Positions 34,030-43,346 are shown, counted from the stretch's first letter. The stretch: 64,000 nt of DNA from Rhizobium sp. BK196 (GCF_014193255.1 NZ_JACHZB010000007.1:62001-126000); one strand, 5' to 3'. The notes: a model not told the origin generated them from the sequence alone. A program made the numbers and translations.

Positions 34030-34076
34030 GTCTCCTTAACCGTCTTGGCGAATTCGTGTCTTCGTTCAAAGAAATC

Positions 34077-34149
34077 GAACCGATTGGTTCTATGCATCTT
34101 GATATGAAGTTAAAAACGCTTTATGTCAACTGAACCGAACCGTTCAGTT
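34077..34149. promoter_or_regulatory. TetR operator candidates between regulator and emrA
   Basis: GAACCGATTGGTTC at 34077-34090 is a palindrome with a 4-base centre. AACTGAAC (34128-34135) and GTTCAGTT (34142-34149) form a second inverted repeat with a 6-base spacer. They flank the expected divergent promoters. Confidence 0.55.
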
Positions 34150-34181
34150 CGATTATTTTACTCCAGATCGGTAGCCTGTCC

Positions 34182-35390
34182 ATGTCGACAAACCAGAAAA
34201 GCAACGTCGCGCGCATCGTCAGCGAAAATGCTGGCGCGGAAGAGGTAAAAGCGGAAGCTGCAGCTCCCGCTGAAGCCCTGAAGGCTGAGGCACCGCAGAC
34301 GGCTCCTGCGCAGTCGTCGCCTGCTGTCGCTCCGGTCGCCGCTGCTCCGAAGAAGCGCCGGAGCTTCGTGCTGCCCGTCGTCGTGCTGGCGCTGCTGGCC
34401 GGCGCCGGCTGGTACGGCTATGAATGGTGGACGAATGGCCGCTTCCTGGTGTCGACCGACGACGCCTATATCGAGGGCGATATCGCAACGATCTCGCCGA
34501 AGGTCACCGGCTACGTCGCGAAGGTGAATGTTGTCGCCAACCAGGAAGTCAAGGCAGGCGACGTTCTCGCTACCCTTGATAACGGCGACTACCAGAACGC
34601 CCTCGACCAGGCCAATGCTCAGATCGAAACCGAGCAGTTGTCGCTCAGCCGCATCGATGCGCAGATCGAAGGCGCCAGGGCAAGCCTCGTGCAGGCCCAG
34701 GCCCAGAAGACTGCCCTCGAAGCCACCGTGCGTGGCGCAGAGATCAAGCAGAAGCGCCAGAGCGACCTGCAGGCGAAGTCGGTCGGCACCACTGCAGATC
34801 TCGATGATGCGAATACGGCTCTCGATCAGGCGAAGGCAAACCTTGCCGGCGGCGATGCCAATATCGTTGCTGCCCAGGCTAATATCGCCATCCTCGAAGC
34901 CCAGCGCAAGGAAGCCGAGGGTTCGGTGCGCACGCTGGAAATCCAGCGCGACAAGGCCGCCCGCGACCTTTCCTTCACGGTGCTGAAGGCGCCCTATGAT
35001 GGCGTCGTCGGCAATCGTTCGGTTCAGGAAGGCGATCTCGTTTCGCCCGGCCAGCGGCTGATGGCACTCGTGCCGACCCGCCAGCTCTATATCGACGCCA
35101 ACTTCAAGGAAACGCAGATCCAGCATCTCGTTGCCGGCTCTAAGGTGAACGTCCATGTGGATGCCTACAGCGATTATCCTGTCGTCGGCACTGTCGAATC
35201 GATCTCGCCGGCTTCCGGCTCGGTCTTCTCGATGCTGCCTCCCGAGAATGCGACCGGCAACTTCACCAAGATCATTCAGCGCGTGCCCGTTCGCATCGCC
35301 TTGCCGCAGGATGCGCTTGATAGCGGTCGTTTGCGTGCCGGTCTCAGCGTCGTGGTCGACGTCGATACCCGCACGGCGCCGGTGAAGTAA
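34182..35390 (+). CDS. emrA: HlyD/EmrA-type membrane fusion protein of a drug efflux pump
   Basis: A 402-residue periplasmic adaptor. A cytosolic Ala/Glu/Pro-rich N-terminus (residues 1-62), one membrane anchor (about 65-84, FVLPVVVLALLAGAGWYGYE), a barrel-sandwich/biotinyl-lipoyl half (TDDAYIEGDIATISPKVTGY), a long coiled-coil hairpin (about 145-250) and the second lipoyl half with beta barrel (LKAPYDGVVGNRSVQEGDLV). It links the inner-membrane pump EmrB to an outer-membrane channel encoded elsewhere. Ribosome site weak. 28 bp upstream of emrB. Confidence 0.87.
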   Translation: MSTNQKSNVARIVSENAGAEEVKAEAAAPAEALKAEAPQTAPAQSSPAVAPVAAAPKKRRSFVLPVVVLALLAGAGWYGYEWWTNGRFLVSTDDAYIEGDIATISPKVTGYVAKVNVVANQEVKAGDVLATLDNGDYQNALDQANAQIETEQLSLSRIDAQIEGARASLVQAQAQKTALEATVRGAEIKQKRQSDLQAKSVGTTADLDDANTALDQAKANLAGGDANIVAAQANIAILEAQRKEAEGSVRTLEIQRDKAARDLSFTVLKAPYDGVVGNRSVQEGDLVSPGQRLMALVPTRQLYIDANFKETQIQHLVAGSKVNVHVDAYSDYPVVGTVESISPASGSVFSMLPPENATGNFTKIIQRVPVRIALPQDALDSGRLRAGLSVVVDVDTRTAPVK

Positions 35391-35418
35391 GTCAAGCCCT
35401 TAGGGCGGAGGTAGTCCC

Positions 35419-37020
35419 ATGGCCGGGAGTGCGACAGCAACGGCAGGTTCGATCCCGGCAGCGCCTGCGCATGCCGCCGATCGCATGGATCCGAGAAAGC
35501 TCATCGCCTTCTTTGCGATGGTGCTCGGCATGTTCATGTCGATCCTCGACATCCAGATCGTCTCCGCCTCGCTTGCCGAAATCCAGGCCGGCCTTTCTGC
35601 CGGTACCGATGAAATCGGCTGGGTTCAAACAGCCTATCTGATCGCGGAAGTCATCATGATCCCGCTGTCGGGTACGCTCGCGCGCATCATCTCAACACGT
35701 TACCTTTTCGCGATTTCGGCGGCGGGCTTCACCATCTCGAGCGCGCTTGCAGCGACAGCGACGAATATCGACCAGATGATCGTCTATCGCGTCCTTCAGG
35801 GCTTCATCGGCGGCGGAATGATTCCCTCGGTCTTTGCTGCCGCCTTTACGATCTTCCCGCCGTCAAAGCGCGCCATCGTCTCGCCGATCATCGGCCTCAT
35901 CGCCACGTTGGCGCCGACCATCGGCCCGACGGTCGGGGGGTATCTCAGCCACGCCTTCTCCTGGCACTGGCTGTTCCTGGTTAATATCGTTCCCGGTATC
36001 ATCGTCACGCTCGTTACCTGGAATTTCATCGATTTCGATAAACCGGAACTGTCGCTCTTCAAGAAGTTCGACTGGTCCGGGTTGATTGCCATGGGTATCT
36101 TTCTCGGCGCACTGGAATATGTGCTGGAAGAAGGCAATTCGAACGACTGGTTCAACGACAACTACATCGTCATGGGTGCTGTCGCGTCGGCCGTTGCTTG
36201 TATCGTCTTCTTCTATCGGGCCTTCACCGTGGAATTCCCTGTCGTCGACCTGACGGCTTTCTCGAACCGAAATTTTTCCTTCGGCTCGGTCTTTTCCTTC
36301 GTCATGGGCATCGGCCTTTACGGGCTCACTTATATCTATCCGGTCTATCTCGGCCGTATCCGCGGCTACGATTCGCAGATGATCGGCGAGACGATGTTCG
36401 TCTCGGGCCTTGCGATGTTCTTCACCGCGCCGATTGCCGGCCGGCTGTCGACCAAGCTCGACCTGCGTTTCATGATGGCGATCGGTTTCGTAAGCTTTGC
36501 GGCCGGCACCTACATCATGACGCATCTGACGCAGGATTGGGACTTCTACGAACTCTTCATCCCGCAGATTCTGCGCGGCTTCGGCCTGATGATGTGCATG
36601 GTGCCGATCAACAACATCGCGCTTGGCACTCTGCCGCCGCAGCGTATCCGCGGCGCATCCGGCCTCTTCAACCTGACGCGTAACCTCGGCGGCGCCGTCG
36701 GCCTCGCCGTCATCAACACCGTGCTGACCAGCCGCCAGGACGTGCATTACGAGCGGCTGCGCGAAAACATCCATTGGGGCAACACGGCTGCAATCGACCA
36801 GATGAACAATATGACCGCAAACTTCAATAATTGGGGTCTGGATGGTGCCAATGTTGCAGTCAAGCAGATGGTCGGCCTTGCCACACGGCAGGCAATGATC
36901 CTTTCGTTCGGCGACATCTTCCTGATGCTGACAGTGCTTTTCCTGGCGATGATCCTCGGCGTCGTCATGATCAAGAAACCCGCGCCGCAAGGCGGCGGTG
37001 GAGGCGGTGGCGGCCACTGA
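35419..37020 (+). CDS. emrB: DHA2-family (EmrB/QacA) drug:proton antiporter
   Basis: A 533-residue MFS transporter with about 14 hydrophobic helices. Family motifs include the helix-1 region MFMSILDIQIVSASLAEIQ, motif A-like SGTLARIISTRYLFAIS, and motif C ATLAPTIGPTVGGYLSHAF. It exports hydrophobic toxic compounds with EmrA as adaptor. The C-terminus is an unusual run of glycines (residues about 525-532) before a terminal His. The ATG at 35419 follows GGCGGAGGTAGTCCC. A strong terminator follows. Confidence 0.88.
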   Translation: MAGSATATAGSIPAAPAHAADRMDPRKLIAFFAMVLGMFMSILDIQIVSASLAEIQAGLSAGTDEIGWVQTAYLIAEVIMIPLSGTLARIISTRYLFAISAAGFTISSALAATATNIDQMIVYRVLQGFIGGGMIPSVFAAAFTIFPPSKRAIVSPIIGLIATLAPTIGPTVGGYLSHAFSWHWLFLVNIVPGIIVTLVTWNFIDFDKPELSLFKKFDWSGLIAMGIFLGALEYVLEEGNSNDWFNDNYIVMGAVASAVACIVFFYRAFTVEFPVVDLTAFSNRNFSFGSVFSFVMGIGLYGLTYIYPVYLGRIRGYDSQMIGETMFVSGLAMFFTAPIAGRLSTKLDLRFMMAIGFVSFAAGTYIMTHLTQDWDFYELFIPQILRGFGLMMCMVPINNIALGTLPPQRIRGASGLFNLTRNLGGAVGLAVINTVLTSRQDVHYERLRENIHWGNTAAIDQMNNMTANFNNWGLDGANVAVKQMVGLATRQAMILSFGDIFLMLTVLFLAMILGVVMIKKPAPQGGGGGGGGH

Positions 37021-37038
37021 CCTCCAGCCGTCATCGCA

Positions 37039-37071
37039 AGAAAGGCCCTCTTCGGAGGGTCTTTCTGTTTT
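37039..37071 (+). terminator. Intrinsic terminator after emrB
   Basis: AGAAAGGCCCTC (37039-37050) pairs with GAGGGTCTTTCT (37055-37066) with one G-U pair and a stable TTCG tetraloop, followed by GTTTT. Confidence 0.85.
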
Positions 37072-37122
37072 CTGCCTGGATGGTTTTACCCTTTCAACAG
37101 GCTGTGTACCACCTCACCACTT

Positions 37123-37142
37123 TTTGATTTACGTACATCAAA
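37123..37142. promoter_or_regulatory. Near-perfect 20-bp palindrome upstream of the xyl regulator
   Basis: TTTGAT (37123-37128), central TACGTA (37130-37135) and ATCAAA (37137-37142) form a palindrome with a single mismatched pair, centred on CG as in LacI-family operators. It lies 33 bp before the LacI-type gene, so autoregulation and xyl control are likely. Confidence 0.5.
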
Positions 37143-37174
37143 TTTGGCGCTAATGGTCTCCTTCAGGAGGAGCG

Positions 37175-38200
37175 ATGAGGCCAACCGTTCATGATATCGC
37201 CGCTGCGGCGGGCGTCAGTCTTGCCACCGTAGACCGGGTTCTGAACCAGCGGCCGGGTGTACGCCATGTGACGCGGGAGAAGGTTGAAACCGCGATCCGC
37301 GATCTTGGCTATGTGCGCGACGTGGCCGCTGCAAACCTCGCCAAGAGCCGCGTCTATCCGCTGATCTTCATCCTCCCCGCTAGCGACAACTCCTTCATGC
37401 ATGGCTTGAATGCTGAAATCCGCGCCGCGATAGCGCGCTCGACCGCCGAGCGTACGGATATCCGCATCGTCGAGGTACCCGCTTTCGATCCGCAGGCGCT
37501 GGTGCGTGAGCTGGAAGCGCTCGCTGCGGAAAAGCCCTCCGGTATCGCGCTTGTCGCGACCGATGCGCCCGATGTGCGCGCCGCCGTCGACCGGTTGGTA
37601 AAAGATGGCATTCCGGTCGTCACGCTCGTTTCCGATCTGACGGGGTCGCTGCGCCACCACTATGCCGGCGTCGACAATATTGCGGCGGGGCGCACCGCTG
37701 CGCGTCTGCTCGGACGCTTCCTCGGCGGCGCCAAGGGCGAGATCGCCATTCTGGCCGGCTCCATGCTGGTACGCGACCATCGCGAACGCCTGGAGGGCTT
37801 CGCCGCCGTCATGGCTCATGAATTTCCGGCGCTGCACCTGTTATCGGTTCTCGAAGGCCGGGACGACCCTGAAGTTGCACACATGCTGATTGCCGATGCG
37901 CTTGGGAAGAACGACGGCATCATCGGCATTTACAGCCTCGGTGCCGGTAATCGTGGTCTGGTCCGGGCGCTCAAGGAAAAGGCTGTCGACAGGACGCTGA
38001 CGGTGATTGCCCATGAATTGACGGCCCATACGCGCGCCGCCCTGCTCGACGGCACTATCGACGCAATCCTCAATCAGGATGCCGGCCATGAGGTGCGCAG
38101 CGCGATCCGTGTTCTCAAGGCAAAGGCGGACGGGCTTGCTGTTATCGACGCGCAGGAGCGCATCCGCCTCGACATATTCCTGAAAGACAATCTGCCGTAA
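37175..38200 (+). CDS. LacI-family regulator of the xylose genes
   Basis: A 341-residue LacI-type regulator. HTH at residues 1-25 (TVHDIAAAAGVSLATVDRVL) with hinge helix (VTREKVETAIRDLGYVRDVAAANLA), then a periplasmic-binding-type domain (LIFILPASDNSFMHGLNAEI ... VTLVSDLTG ... GVDNIAAGRTAARLLGRFLGG). The variation DRVLNQRPGVR instead of SRVLN is typical of the subfamily that senses simple sugars. AGGAGGAG lies 2-9 bases before ATG 37175. It is 21 bp upstream of xylB, probably in one operon, and likely responds to xylose. Confidence 0.85.
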   Translation: MRPTVHDIAAAAGVSLATVDRVLNQRPGVRHVTREKVETAIRDLGYVRDVAAANLAKSRVYPLIFILPASDNSFMHGLNAEIRAAIARSTAERTDIRIVEVPAFDPQALVRELEALAAEKPSGIALVATDAPDVRAAVDRLVKDGIPVVTLVSDLTGSLRHHYAGVDNIAAGRTAARLLGRFLGGAKGEIAILAGSMLVRDHRERLEGFAAVMAHEFPALHLLSVLEGRDDPEVAHMLIADALGKNDGIIGIYSLGAGNRGLVRALKEKAVDRTLTVIAHELTAHTRAALLDGTIDAILNQDAGHEVRSAIRVLKAKADGLAVIDAQERIRLDIFLKDNLP

Positions 38201-38221
38201 CGGCAAAGGGAGAAATACCAC

Positions 38222-39676
38222 ATGTATCTGGGTCTCGATCTCGGAACTTCGGGCGTCAAGGCGATGCTGATCGACGGCGATCAGAAGATCATCGGCTCGG
38301 CAAACGGTTCGCTCGACGTCTCGCGTCCGCATTCCGGCTGGTCCGAACAGGAGCCGGCCCATTGGGTCCGCGCCACCGAAGAGGCTGTTGCCGGTCTCAA
38401 AGCCAAACATCCAAAGGAGCTTGCCGCCGTCAAGGGTATCGGCCTCTCCGGCCAGATGCACGGCGCGACTTTGCTCGACGCCTCCGATAAGGTCCTGCGT
38501 CCCTGCATCCTTTGGAACGACACGCGCTCCCATGTCGAGGCTGCGGCGCTCGATGCCGATCCGCGCTTCCGCAAGCTGACCGGCAATATCGTTTTTCCCG
38601 GCTTCACCGCGCCGAAGCTTGCCTGGGTCGCCAAGAACGAGCCCGAGATCTTCGCCAAGGTCGGCAAGGTTCTGCTGCCGAAGGACTATCTGCGCCTCTG
38701 GCTGACCGGCGAGCATATCTCTGAGATGTCCGACTCGGCCGGCACGTCCTGGCTCGATACCGGCAAGCGCGCCTGGTCTCCCGAGCTTCTGGCGGCGACC
38801 AATCTCGATGAGAAGCAGATGCCGAGGCTTGTCGAGGGCACGGAGCAAGGCGGCAAGCTGCGCGCCGAGCTCGCCTCCACCTGGGGCATTTCCGGCGATG
38901 TCGTCGTTGCCGGCGGTGCTGGTGACAACGCGGCTTCGGCCTGCGGCATGGGCACGGTCAGTGATGGCGCTGCCTTCGTTTCGCTCGGCACGTCGGGCGT
39001 TCTCTTTGCCGCCAATGCCGCCTACCTGCCGAAACCCGAAAGCGCCGTCCATGCCTTCTGCCATGCGCTGCCGAACACCTGGCATCAGATGGGCGTCATC
39101 CTGTCGGCCACCGACGCCCTCAACTGGCATTCTTCCGTCACTGGCAAGTCGGCCGCCGATCTTACCGGCGAACTCGGCGAAAGCCTGAAGGCGCCGAGCG
39201 GCGTCACCTTCCTTCCTTACCTCTCGGGCGAGCGCACGCCGCACAATGACGCGGTGATCCGCGGCGCTTTCATCGGTCTCGAGCACGAAAGCAGCCGTGC
39301 GGTGTTGACGCAGGCAGTGCTGGAAGGCGTCTCCTTCGCGATCCGCGACAATCTGGAAGCATTGCGTTCGGCCGGCACGGATATTTCCCGTGTCACGGCG
39401 ATCGGCGGCGGTTCGCGGTCGCGCTACTGGCTGGCCTCTATCGCGACTGCGCTCGGTGTTCCGGTCGATTTGCCGGCGGATGGCGATTTCGGCGCTGCCT
39501 TCGGTGCCGCCCGCCTTGGCCTCATTGCTGCAACGGGTGCCGATCCGGTAGCCGTCTGCGCGCCGCCGGTAACGGCCGGCACGATCGAGCCTGTCGCTGC
39601 GCTGAGCGGCGCCTATGAAGATGCCTACAAGCGTTACCGTTCTGTCTACCCGGCGATCAAGTCGCTGGTGCATTGA
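38222..39676 (+). CDS. xylB: Xylulokinase
   Basis: A 484-residue FGGY-family xylulokinase making D-xylulose 5-phosphate. N-terminal LGLDLGTSGVKAMLID has catalytic-region D6; the substrate segment GLSGQMHGATLLD is the XylB signature, ILWNDTRS binds sugar, and the C-terminal domain carries GGGSRSRYWLASIATALGVPV. Second catalytic Asp is in VAGGAGDNAASACGMG. AAAGGGAGAAATACCAC precedes the ATG. Lies between the LacI regulator and xylA; no xylose importer is adjacent. Confidence 0.95.
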   Translation: MYLGLDLGTSGVKAMLIDGDQKIIGSANGSLDVSRPHSGWSEQEPAHWVRATEEAVAGLKAKHPKELAAVKGIGLSGQMHGATLLDASDKVLRPCILWNDTRSHVEAAALDADPRFRKLTGNIVFPGFTAPKLAWVAKNEPEIFAKVGKVLLPKDYLRLWLTGEHISEMSDSAGTSWLDTGKRAWSPELLAATNLDEKQMPRLVEGTEQGGKLRAELASTWGISGDVVVAGGAGDNAASACGMGTVSDGAAFVSLGTSGVLFAANAAYLPKPESAVHAFCHALPNTWHQMGVILSATDALNWHSSVTGKSAADLTGELGESLKAPSGVTFLPYLSGERTPHNDAVIRGAFIGLEHESSRAVLTQAVLEGVSFAIRDNLEALRSAGTDISRVTAIGGGSRSRYWLASIATALGVPVDLPADGDFGAAFGAARLGLIAATGADPVAVCAPPVTAGTIEPVAALSGAYEDAYKRYRSVYPAIKSLVH

Positions 39677-39735
39677 GAACTGCAGCCGCGCGGCACCGAC
39701 GATAAAACTGAACGACAAACCCAAGGAGAACCCCA

Positions 39736-41046
39736 ATGAGCACCGGATTTTTTGGCGACATTCAGAAAGTGAAGTACGAAGGCCCAGACAGCACCAACCC
39801 GCTGGCTTTCCGCTACTACCAGCCTGATGAGATCGTTCTCGGCAAGCGCATGGAAGACCATCTGCGCTTTGCAGTCGCCTACTGGCACACGTTCACCTGG
39901 CCGGGCGGCGATCCCTTCGGTGGCCAGACCTTCCTGCGTCCGTGGTTCGAAGATACGATGAAGGCCGCAAAGCTCAAGGCTGACGTCGCTTTCGAGTTCT
40001 TCTCGCTGCTCGGCGCGCCCTACTACTGCTTCCACGACGCCGACGTGCGCCCGGAGGGCAAGAACTTTGCCGAAAACACCAAGAACCTGAACGAGATCGT
40101 CGATTACTTCGCCGAAAAGCAGGCGACCACCGGCACCAAGCTGCTTTGGGGCACGGCGAACCTCTTCTCTAACCGTCGCTATATGTCGGGAGCTGCAACC
40201 AATCCGGATCCGGATGTCTTTGCTTTCGCCGCTGCGACGGTCAAGACCTGCATCGACGCCACGCAGAAGCTCGGCGGCGAAAACTACGTTCTGTGGGGTG
40301 GCCGCGAAGGCTATGAAACCCTGCTCAACACCGATATCGGCCGCGAGCTCGACCAGCTCGGCCGCTTCCTCAACCTCGTTGTCGAATACAAGCACAAGAT
40401 CGGCTACAAGGGCACGATCCTCATCGAGCCGAAGCCGCAGGAGCCAACCAAGCACCAGTACGACTACGACGTTGCGACGGTCTATGGCTTCCTCAAGAAG
40501 CACGGCCTCGAAAACGAAGTGAAGCTCAACATCGAGCAGGGCCACGCGATCCTTGCCGGCCATTCCTTCGAGCACGAGCTGGCGCTTGCCAACGCGCTCG
40601 GTATCTTCGGCTCGATCGACATGAACCGCAACGATTACCAGTCCGGCTGGGACACCGACCAGTTCCCGAACAACGTTCCGGAAATGGCTCTGGCCTACTA
40701 CTACGTTCTGGCGGGCGGCGGCTTCAAGACGGGCGGTACCAACTTCGATTCGAAGCTGCGCCGTCAGTCGCTCGACCCTGCAGACCTGCTGATCGGCCAT
40801 ATCGGCGGCATGGATTGCTGCGCCCGCGGCCTCAAGGCTGCCGCCAAGATGATCGAGGACAAGGCACTCTCCCAGCCGCTCGCAGACCGCTATGCCGGCT
40901 GGAATTCGGCTGAAGGACAGAAGCTCTTCCGCGGCGAATATTCGCTGGAAGAAATCACGCAGTGGGTCGAAAGCAAGGATATCAATCCGCAGCCGAAGTC
41001 CGGCAAGCAGGAACTGCTCGAAAACATCGTCAACCGCTACGTTTGA
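39736..41046 (+). CDS. xylA: Xylose isomerase
   Basis: A 436-residue class II xylose isomerase (long N-terminus), converting D-xylose to D-xylulose with two divalent metals. The catalytic His lies in YWHTFTWPGGDPFGG (about residue 54), the metal-site region is IEPKPQEPTKHQYDYD (about residues 232-247), and LNIEQGHAILAGHSFEHEL and MDCCARGLKAAAKM follow. AAGGAGAACCCCA precedes ATG 39736. It is 59 bp after xylB, and a very strong terminator ends the operon. Confidence 0.96.
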   Translation: MSTGFFGDIQKVKYEGPDSTNPLAFRYYQPDEIVLGKRMEDHLRFAVAYWHTFTWPGGDPFGGQTFLRPWFEDTMKAAKLKADVAFEFFSLLGAPYYCFHDADVRPEGKNFAENTKNLNEIVDYFAEKQATTGTKLLWGTANLFSNRRYMSGAATNPDPDVFAFAAATVKTCIDATQKLGGENYVLWGGREGYETLLNTDIGRELDQLGRFLNLVVEYKHKIGYKGTILIEPKPQEPTKHQYDYDVATVYGFLKKHGLENEVKLNIEQGHAILAGHSFEHELALANALGIFGSIDMNRNDYQSGWDTDQFPNNVPEMALAYYYVLAGGGFKTGGTNFDSKLRRQSLDPADLLIGHIGGMDCCARGLKAAAKMIEDKALSQPLADRYAGWNSAEGQKLFRGEYSLEEITQWVESKDINPQPKSGKQELLENIVNRYV

Positions 41047-41066
41047 TTGCCGGTCTGATCTTTCTG

Positions 41067-41098
41067 AAAGCCGGGGAGCGAAAGCTTCCCGGCTTTTT
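41067..41098 (+). terminator. Strong intrinsic terminator after xylA
   Basis: AAAGCCGGGGAGC (41067-41079) pairs with GCTTCCCGGCTTT (41084-41096), one G-U pair, GAAA tetraloop, T-run 41094-41098. Confidence 0.9.
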
Positions 41099-41194
41099 CG
41101 TTGTGCGGAGACGGGGACGGCCAGTTGTGCTGGTCGGGCGGTCGGAAATCTGGCATGCCATCACGAGCGGTGGAGAAAACGTTTGGAGCGTTTC

Positions 41195-41815
41195 ATGACT
41201 GACGATCGCAAGCTGCATTGGGAAAACGTCTATTCGACCAAGGGTGAAACTGATGTCAGCTGGTTTCAGGAAAGCCCGGCGCCTTCTCTCGAACTGATCC
41301 ATCTCGTTAAGGCAAAACAATCCGACGCGATCGTCGATGTGGGCGGCGGAGCTTCAAGACTGGTCGACAGCCTTCTTGCCGAAGGGTTTGGCGATGTGAC
41401 GGTGCTCGATCTTTCGTCAGCGGCCCTCGATACGGCGCGCAAGCGTCTTGGCGCCAAAGGTGAGGAGGTCAAGTGGATCGTTGGTGATGCCACGCTTTGG
41501 GAGCCACCTCAGACCTATGATGTCTGGCACGATAGAGCAGCCTTTCATTTCCTGACCGATGCGGCTCAGCAAGCAGCCTATATCGAGCGGCTGAAACGTG
41601 CGTTGAAAACGGGGGGGCATCTGATCATGGGGACTTTTGCCCTCGATGGGCCGGACAAGTGCAGCGGCTTGCTGGTTGCCCGCCATAGCTCCGACAGTCT
41701 GGCAGAACTCCTCGGACCAGATTTCGAGTTGATCGACAGCCGCCGCCACGATCACTCGACACCCTGGCATAGCGTGCAGAGATTTCAATTCACTACGTTC
41801 AAGCGGATTGCATGA
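41195..41815 (+). CDS. Class I SAM-dependent methyltransferase
   Basis: A 206-residue methyltransferase (methyltransferase-12/25-type fold). Motif I is AIVDVGGGASRLVDSLL (residues about 43-59), the acidic end of strand 2 is VTVLDLSSAAL, and the post-motif region is VKWIVGDATLWEPPQTYDVWHDRAAFHFL. The start ATG 41195 gives MTDDRKLHWENVYSTKGETDVSWFQ, a pattern shared with TehB/thiopurine-type methyltransferases. Substrate unknown. Single gene after the xyl terminator; GGAGCGTTTC upstream. Confidence 0.8.
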   Translation: MTDDRKLHWENVYSTKGETDVSWFQESPAPSLELIHLVKAKQSDAIVDVGGGASRLVDSLLAEGFGDVTVLDLSSAALDTARKRLGAKGEEVKWIVGDATLWEPPQTYDVWHDRAAFHFLTDAAQQAAYIERLKRALKTGGHLIMGTFALDGPDKCSGLLVARHSSDSLAELLGPDFELIDSRRHDHSTPWHSVQRFQFTTFKRIA

Positions 41816-41836
41816 TCGGAGAGGAAATTCCGCCTT

Positions 41837-42223
41837 TCAAAGCTGGGCCTCGATGGCTGCCTTGTCTATAACCGACCAGACGTTCTCGATCTTTCCATCC
41901 AGAAACCCGTAGAAGACGTTTTCGGCGAACTGCACTCTCCTGCCGTTGACGGGAAGACCGAAAAGTTCGCCCTTCGGTGTGCAGTCGAACTGCAAACGGC
42001 TCGCCACATGTGGCGGCTCGCAGATCAGCAGTTGGATATCGAAGAAGAGATCGGGGATGGCGCGAAAATCACCTTCCAGCATTTCCCGATAGCCGAGGAT
42101 GCCGATGTGCTTGCCATTGTAGCGAACCTCGTCGTGGACGAAATTTCTCAAATTTGCCCAGTCCTGTTCGTTCAGGCAAGCAATGTAGCTTCGGTATCTG
42201 TCAGCCAGTTCGTTCCGTGTCAT
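41837..42223 (-). CDS. SnoaL-like (NTF2-fold) protein
   Basis: A 128-residue protein of the SnoaL/ester-cyclase type: single alpha+beta barrel with N-terminal helix (RYRSYIACLNEQDWANLRNF) and GIRGY-like GILGYREMLEGDF segment. Members include polyketide cyclases, but most stand-alone bacterial ones have unknown roles. 91 bp downstream of the LacI gene on the same strand; convergent with the methyltransferase. Confidence 0.7.
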   Translation of the reverse strand: MTRNELADRYRSYIACLNEQDWANLRNFVHDEVRYNGKHIGILGYREMLEGDFRAIPDLFFDIQLLICEPPHVASRLQFDCTPKGELFGLPVNGRRVQFAENVFYGFLDGKIENVWSVIDKAAIEAQL

Positions 42224-42314
42224 TTCGGTTGTCCCGTCTTCGCAGAGGATTCTGCCGGCAAACTAGAACGGGGCGGAGATCAGGCAATGGCGGATGGTTG
42301 TCGAGGCTTCGATG

Positions 42315-43346
42315 CTATCGCTTCTGCCAGTTGCGCGGCGGCGCCGAAACAGAATTGCGCACCACAAGATCCGGTCGCAGCAGGATTTCCGTCTCGGCCG
42401 GGCGGCCGTCGGAGAGAAGTTCCAAGAGCAGCGCCATGGCCTGTTTGCCGATTGCCGTGCGCGGCTGGCGAATGGTCGTCAACGAGGGGCTCATGAAAAC
42501 GGCTTGCGGCACGTCATCGAAGCCGGTGACCGAAAAATCCTGCGGGATATTGTAGCCGCGGGCGTTCAAGCCGATCATTACGCCGATCGCTGTCTGGTCG
42601 TTGACGCACATGAAGGCAGTCGGCAGCGTGTCGCGCATGAAAAGCTGCTCCACAGCATGGCGGCCGCTTTCGATCGTGCCATCGCCTTCCAGCACGATAC
42701 GCGTGTCTTTCGGCACGCCGGCGGCGTCCAGGCCGGCGTCATAGCCCTGCCGGCGGCGGCTGTAGGCGAGGCGGGTGCGGGAGTCGCCGATGAAGGCGAT
42801 CTTGCGGTGTCCCTCCGCCAGAAGCAGGTCGACGGCTTTCCTCGCGCCTTCAATATCGTCGACGCCGACATAGGGGATGCCACCATTGAAGACGGGTTCG
42901 AAGACGCCGACGCTCGGCGGCAGCTGCGCCGTCACCATCTGATGGCCGAAGGGCAGGATGCCGGTAAAGAGGATCAGGCCTGCAGCCTGGTTGGAATTGA
43001 AGAATTTCAGATATTCCAGGCCGCGTTGCGCATCATTTTGCGTGTGGCCGATCAGCACGCCGTAGCCATGGGCCCGCGCCTCGTTTTCCAGGCCGATGAG
43101 GATATTGGAAAAGTTGGGGTCGCCGATATCGGGCGCCACGACCAGGATCATGTTGGAACGACCGAGCCGCAGGCTGCGCGCCATGGCATTCGTCGTATAG
43201 CCGGTGATGGCGATCGCCTGGTTGACCTTCAGGCGCGTCGAATTGGCCACCTTTTCGGGCATGTGGATCGCCCGCGATACCGTCGCGATGGAAACCTCGG
43301 CGATCCGAGCGACGTCTTCGATTGTAGCGGGCGTGGAATTCGACAC
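42315..43346 (-). CDS. LacI-family regulator of the adjacent sugar island
   Basis: A 343-residue LacI regulator. HTH at residues about 7-30 (TIEDVARIAEVSIATVSRAI) and hinge (VNQAIAITGYTTNAMARSLRL), then the ligand domain (ILVVAPDIGDPNFSNILIGL ... FIGDSRTRLAYSRRRQGYD ... VTGFDDVPQAVFMSPSLTTI). The start is GTG 43346; the frame could extend to 43415 but the HTH normally begins within 10 residues of the start. It is divergent from the ABC importer over 164 bp containing two operator-like palindromes. Ligand unknown. Confidence 0.87.
   Translation of the reverse strand: MSNSTPATIEDVARIAEVSIATVSRAIHMPEKVANSTRLKVNQAIAITGYTTNAMARSLRLGRSNMILVVAPDIGDPNFSNILIGLENEARAHGYGVLIGHTQNDAQRGLEYLKFFNSNQAAGLILFTGILPFGHQMVTAQLPPSVGVFEPVFNGGIPYVGVDDIEGARKAVDLLLAEGHRKIAFIGDSRTRLAYSRRRQGYDAGLDAAGVPKDTRIVLEGDGTIESGRHAVEQLFMRDTLPTAFMCVNDQTAIGVMIGLNARGYNIPQDFSVTGFDDVPQAVFMSPSLTTIRQPRTAIGKQAMALLLELLSDGRPAETEILLRPDLVVRNSVSAPPRNWQKR

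Noticed and set aside
37841..39736. 631-codon minus-strand frame over xylB
   Set aside because: Antisense to a full-length xylulokinase with all motifs; no plausible domain in the frame.
41168..41190. LacI-like site (AAACGTTT) before the methyltransferase gene
   Set aside because: Only the 8-bp core is symmetric, flanks do not match; could easily be chance.
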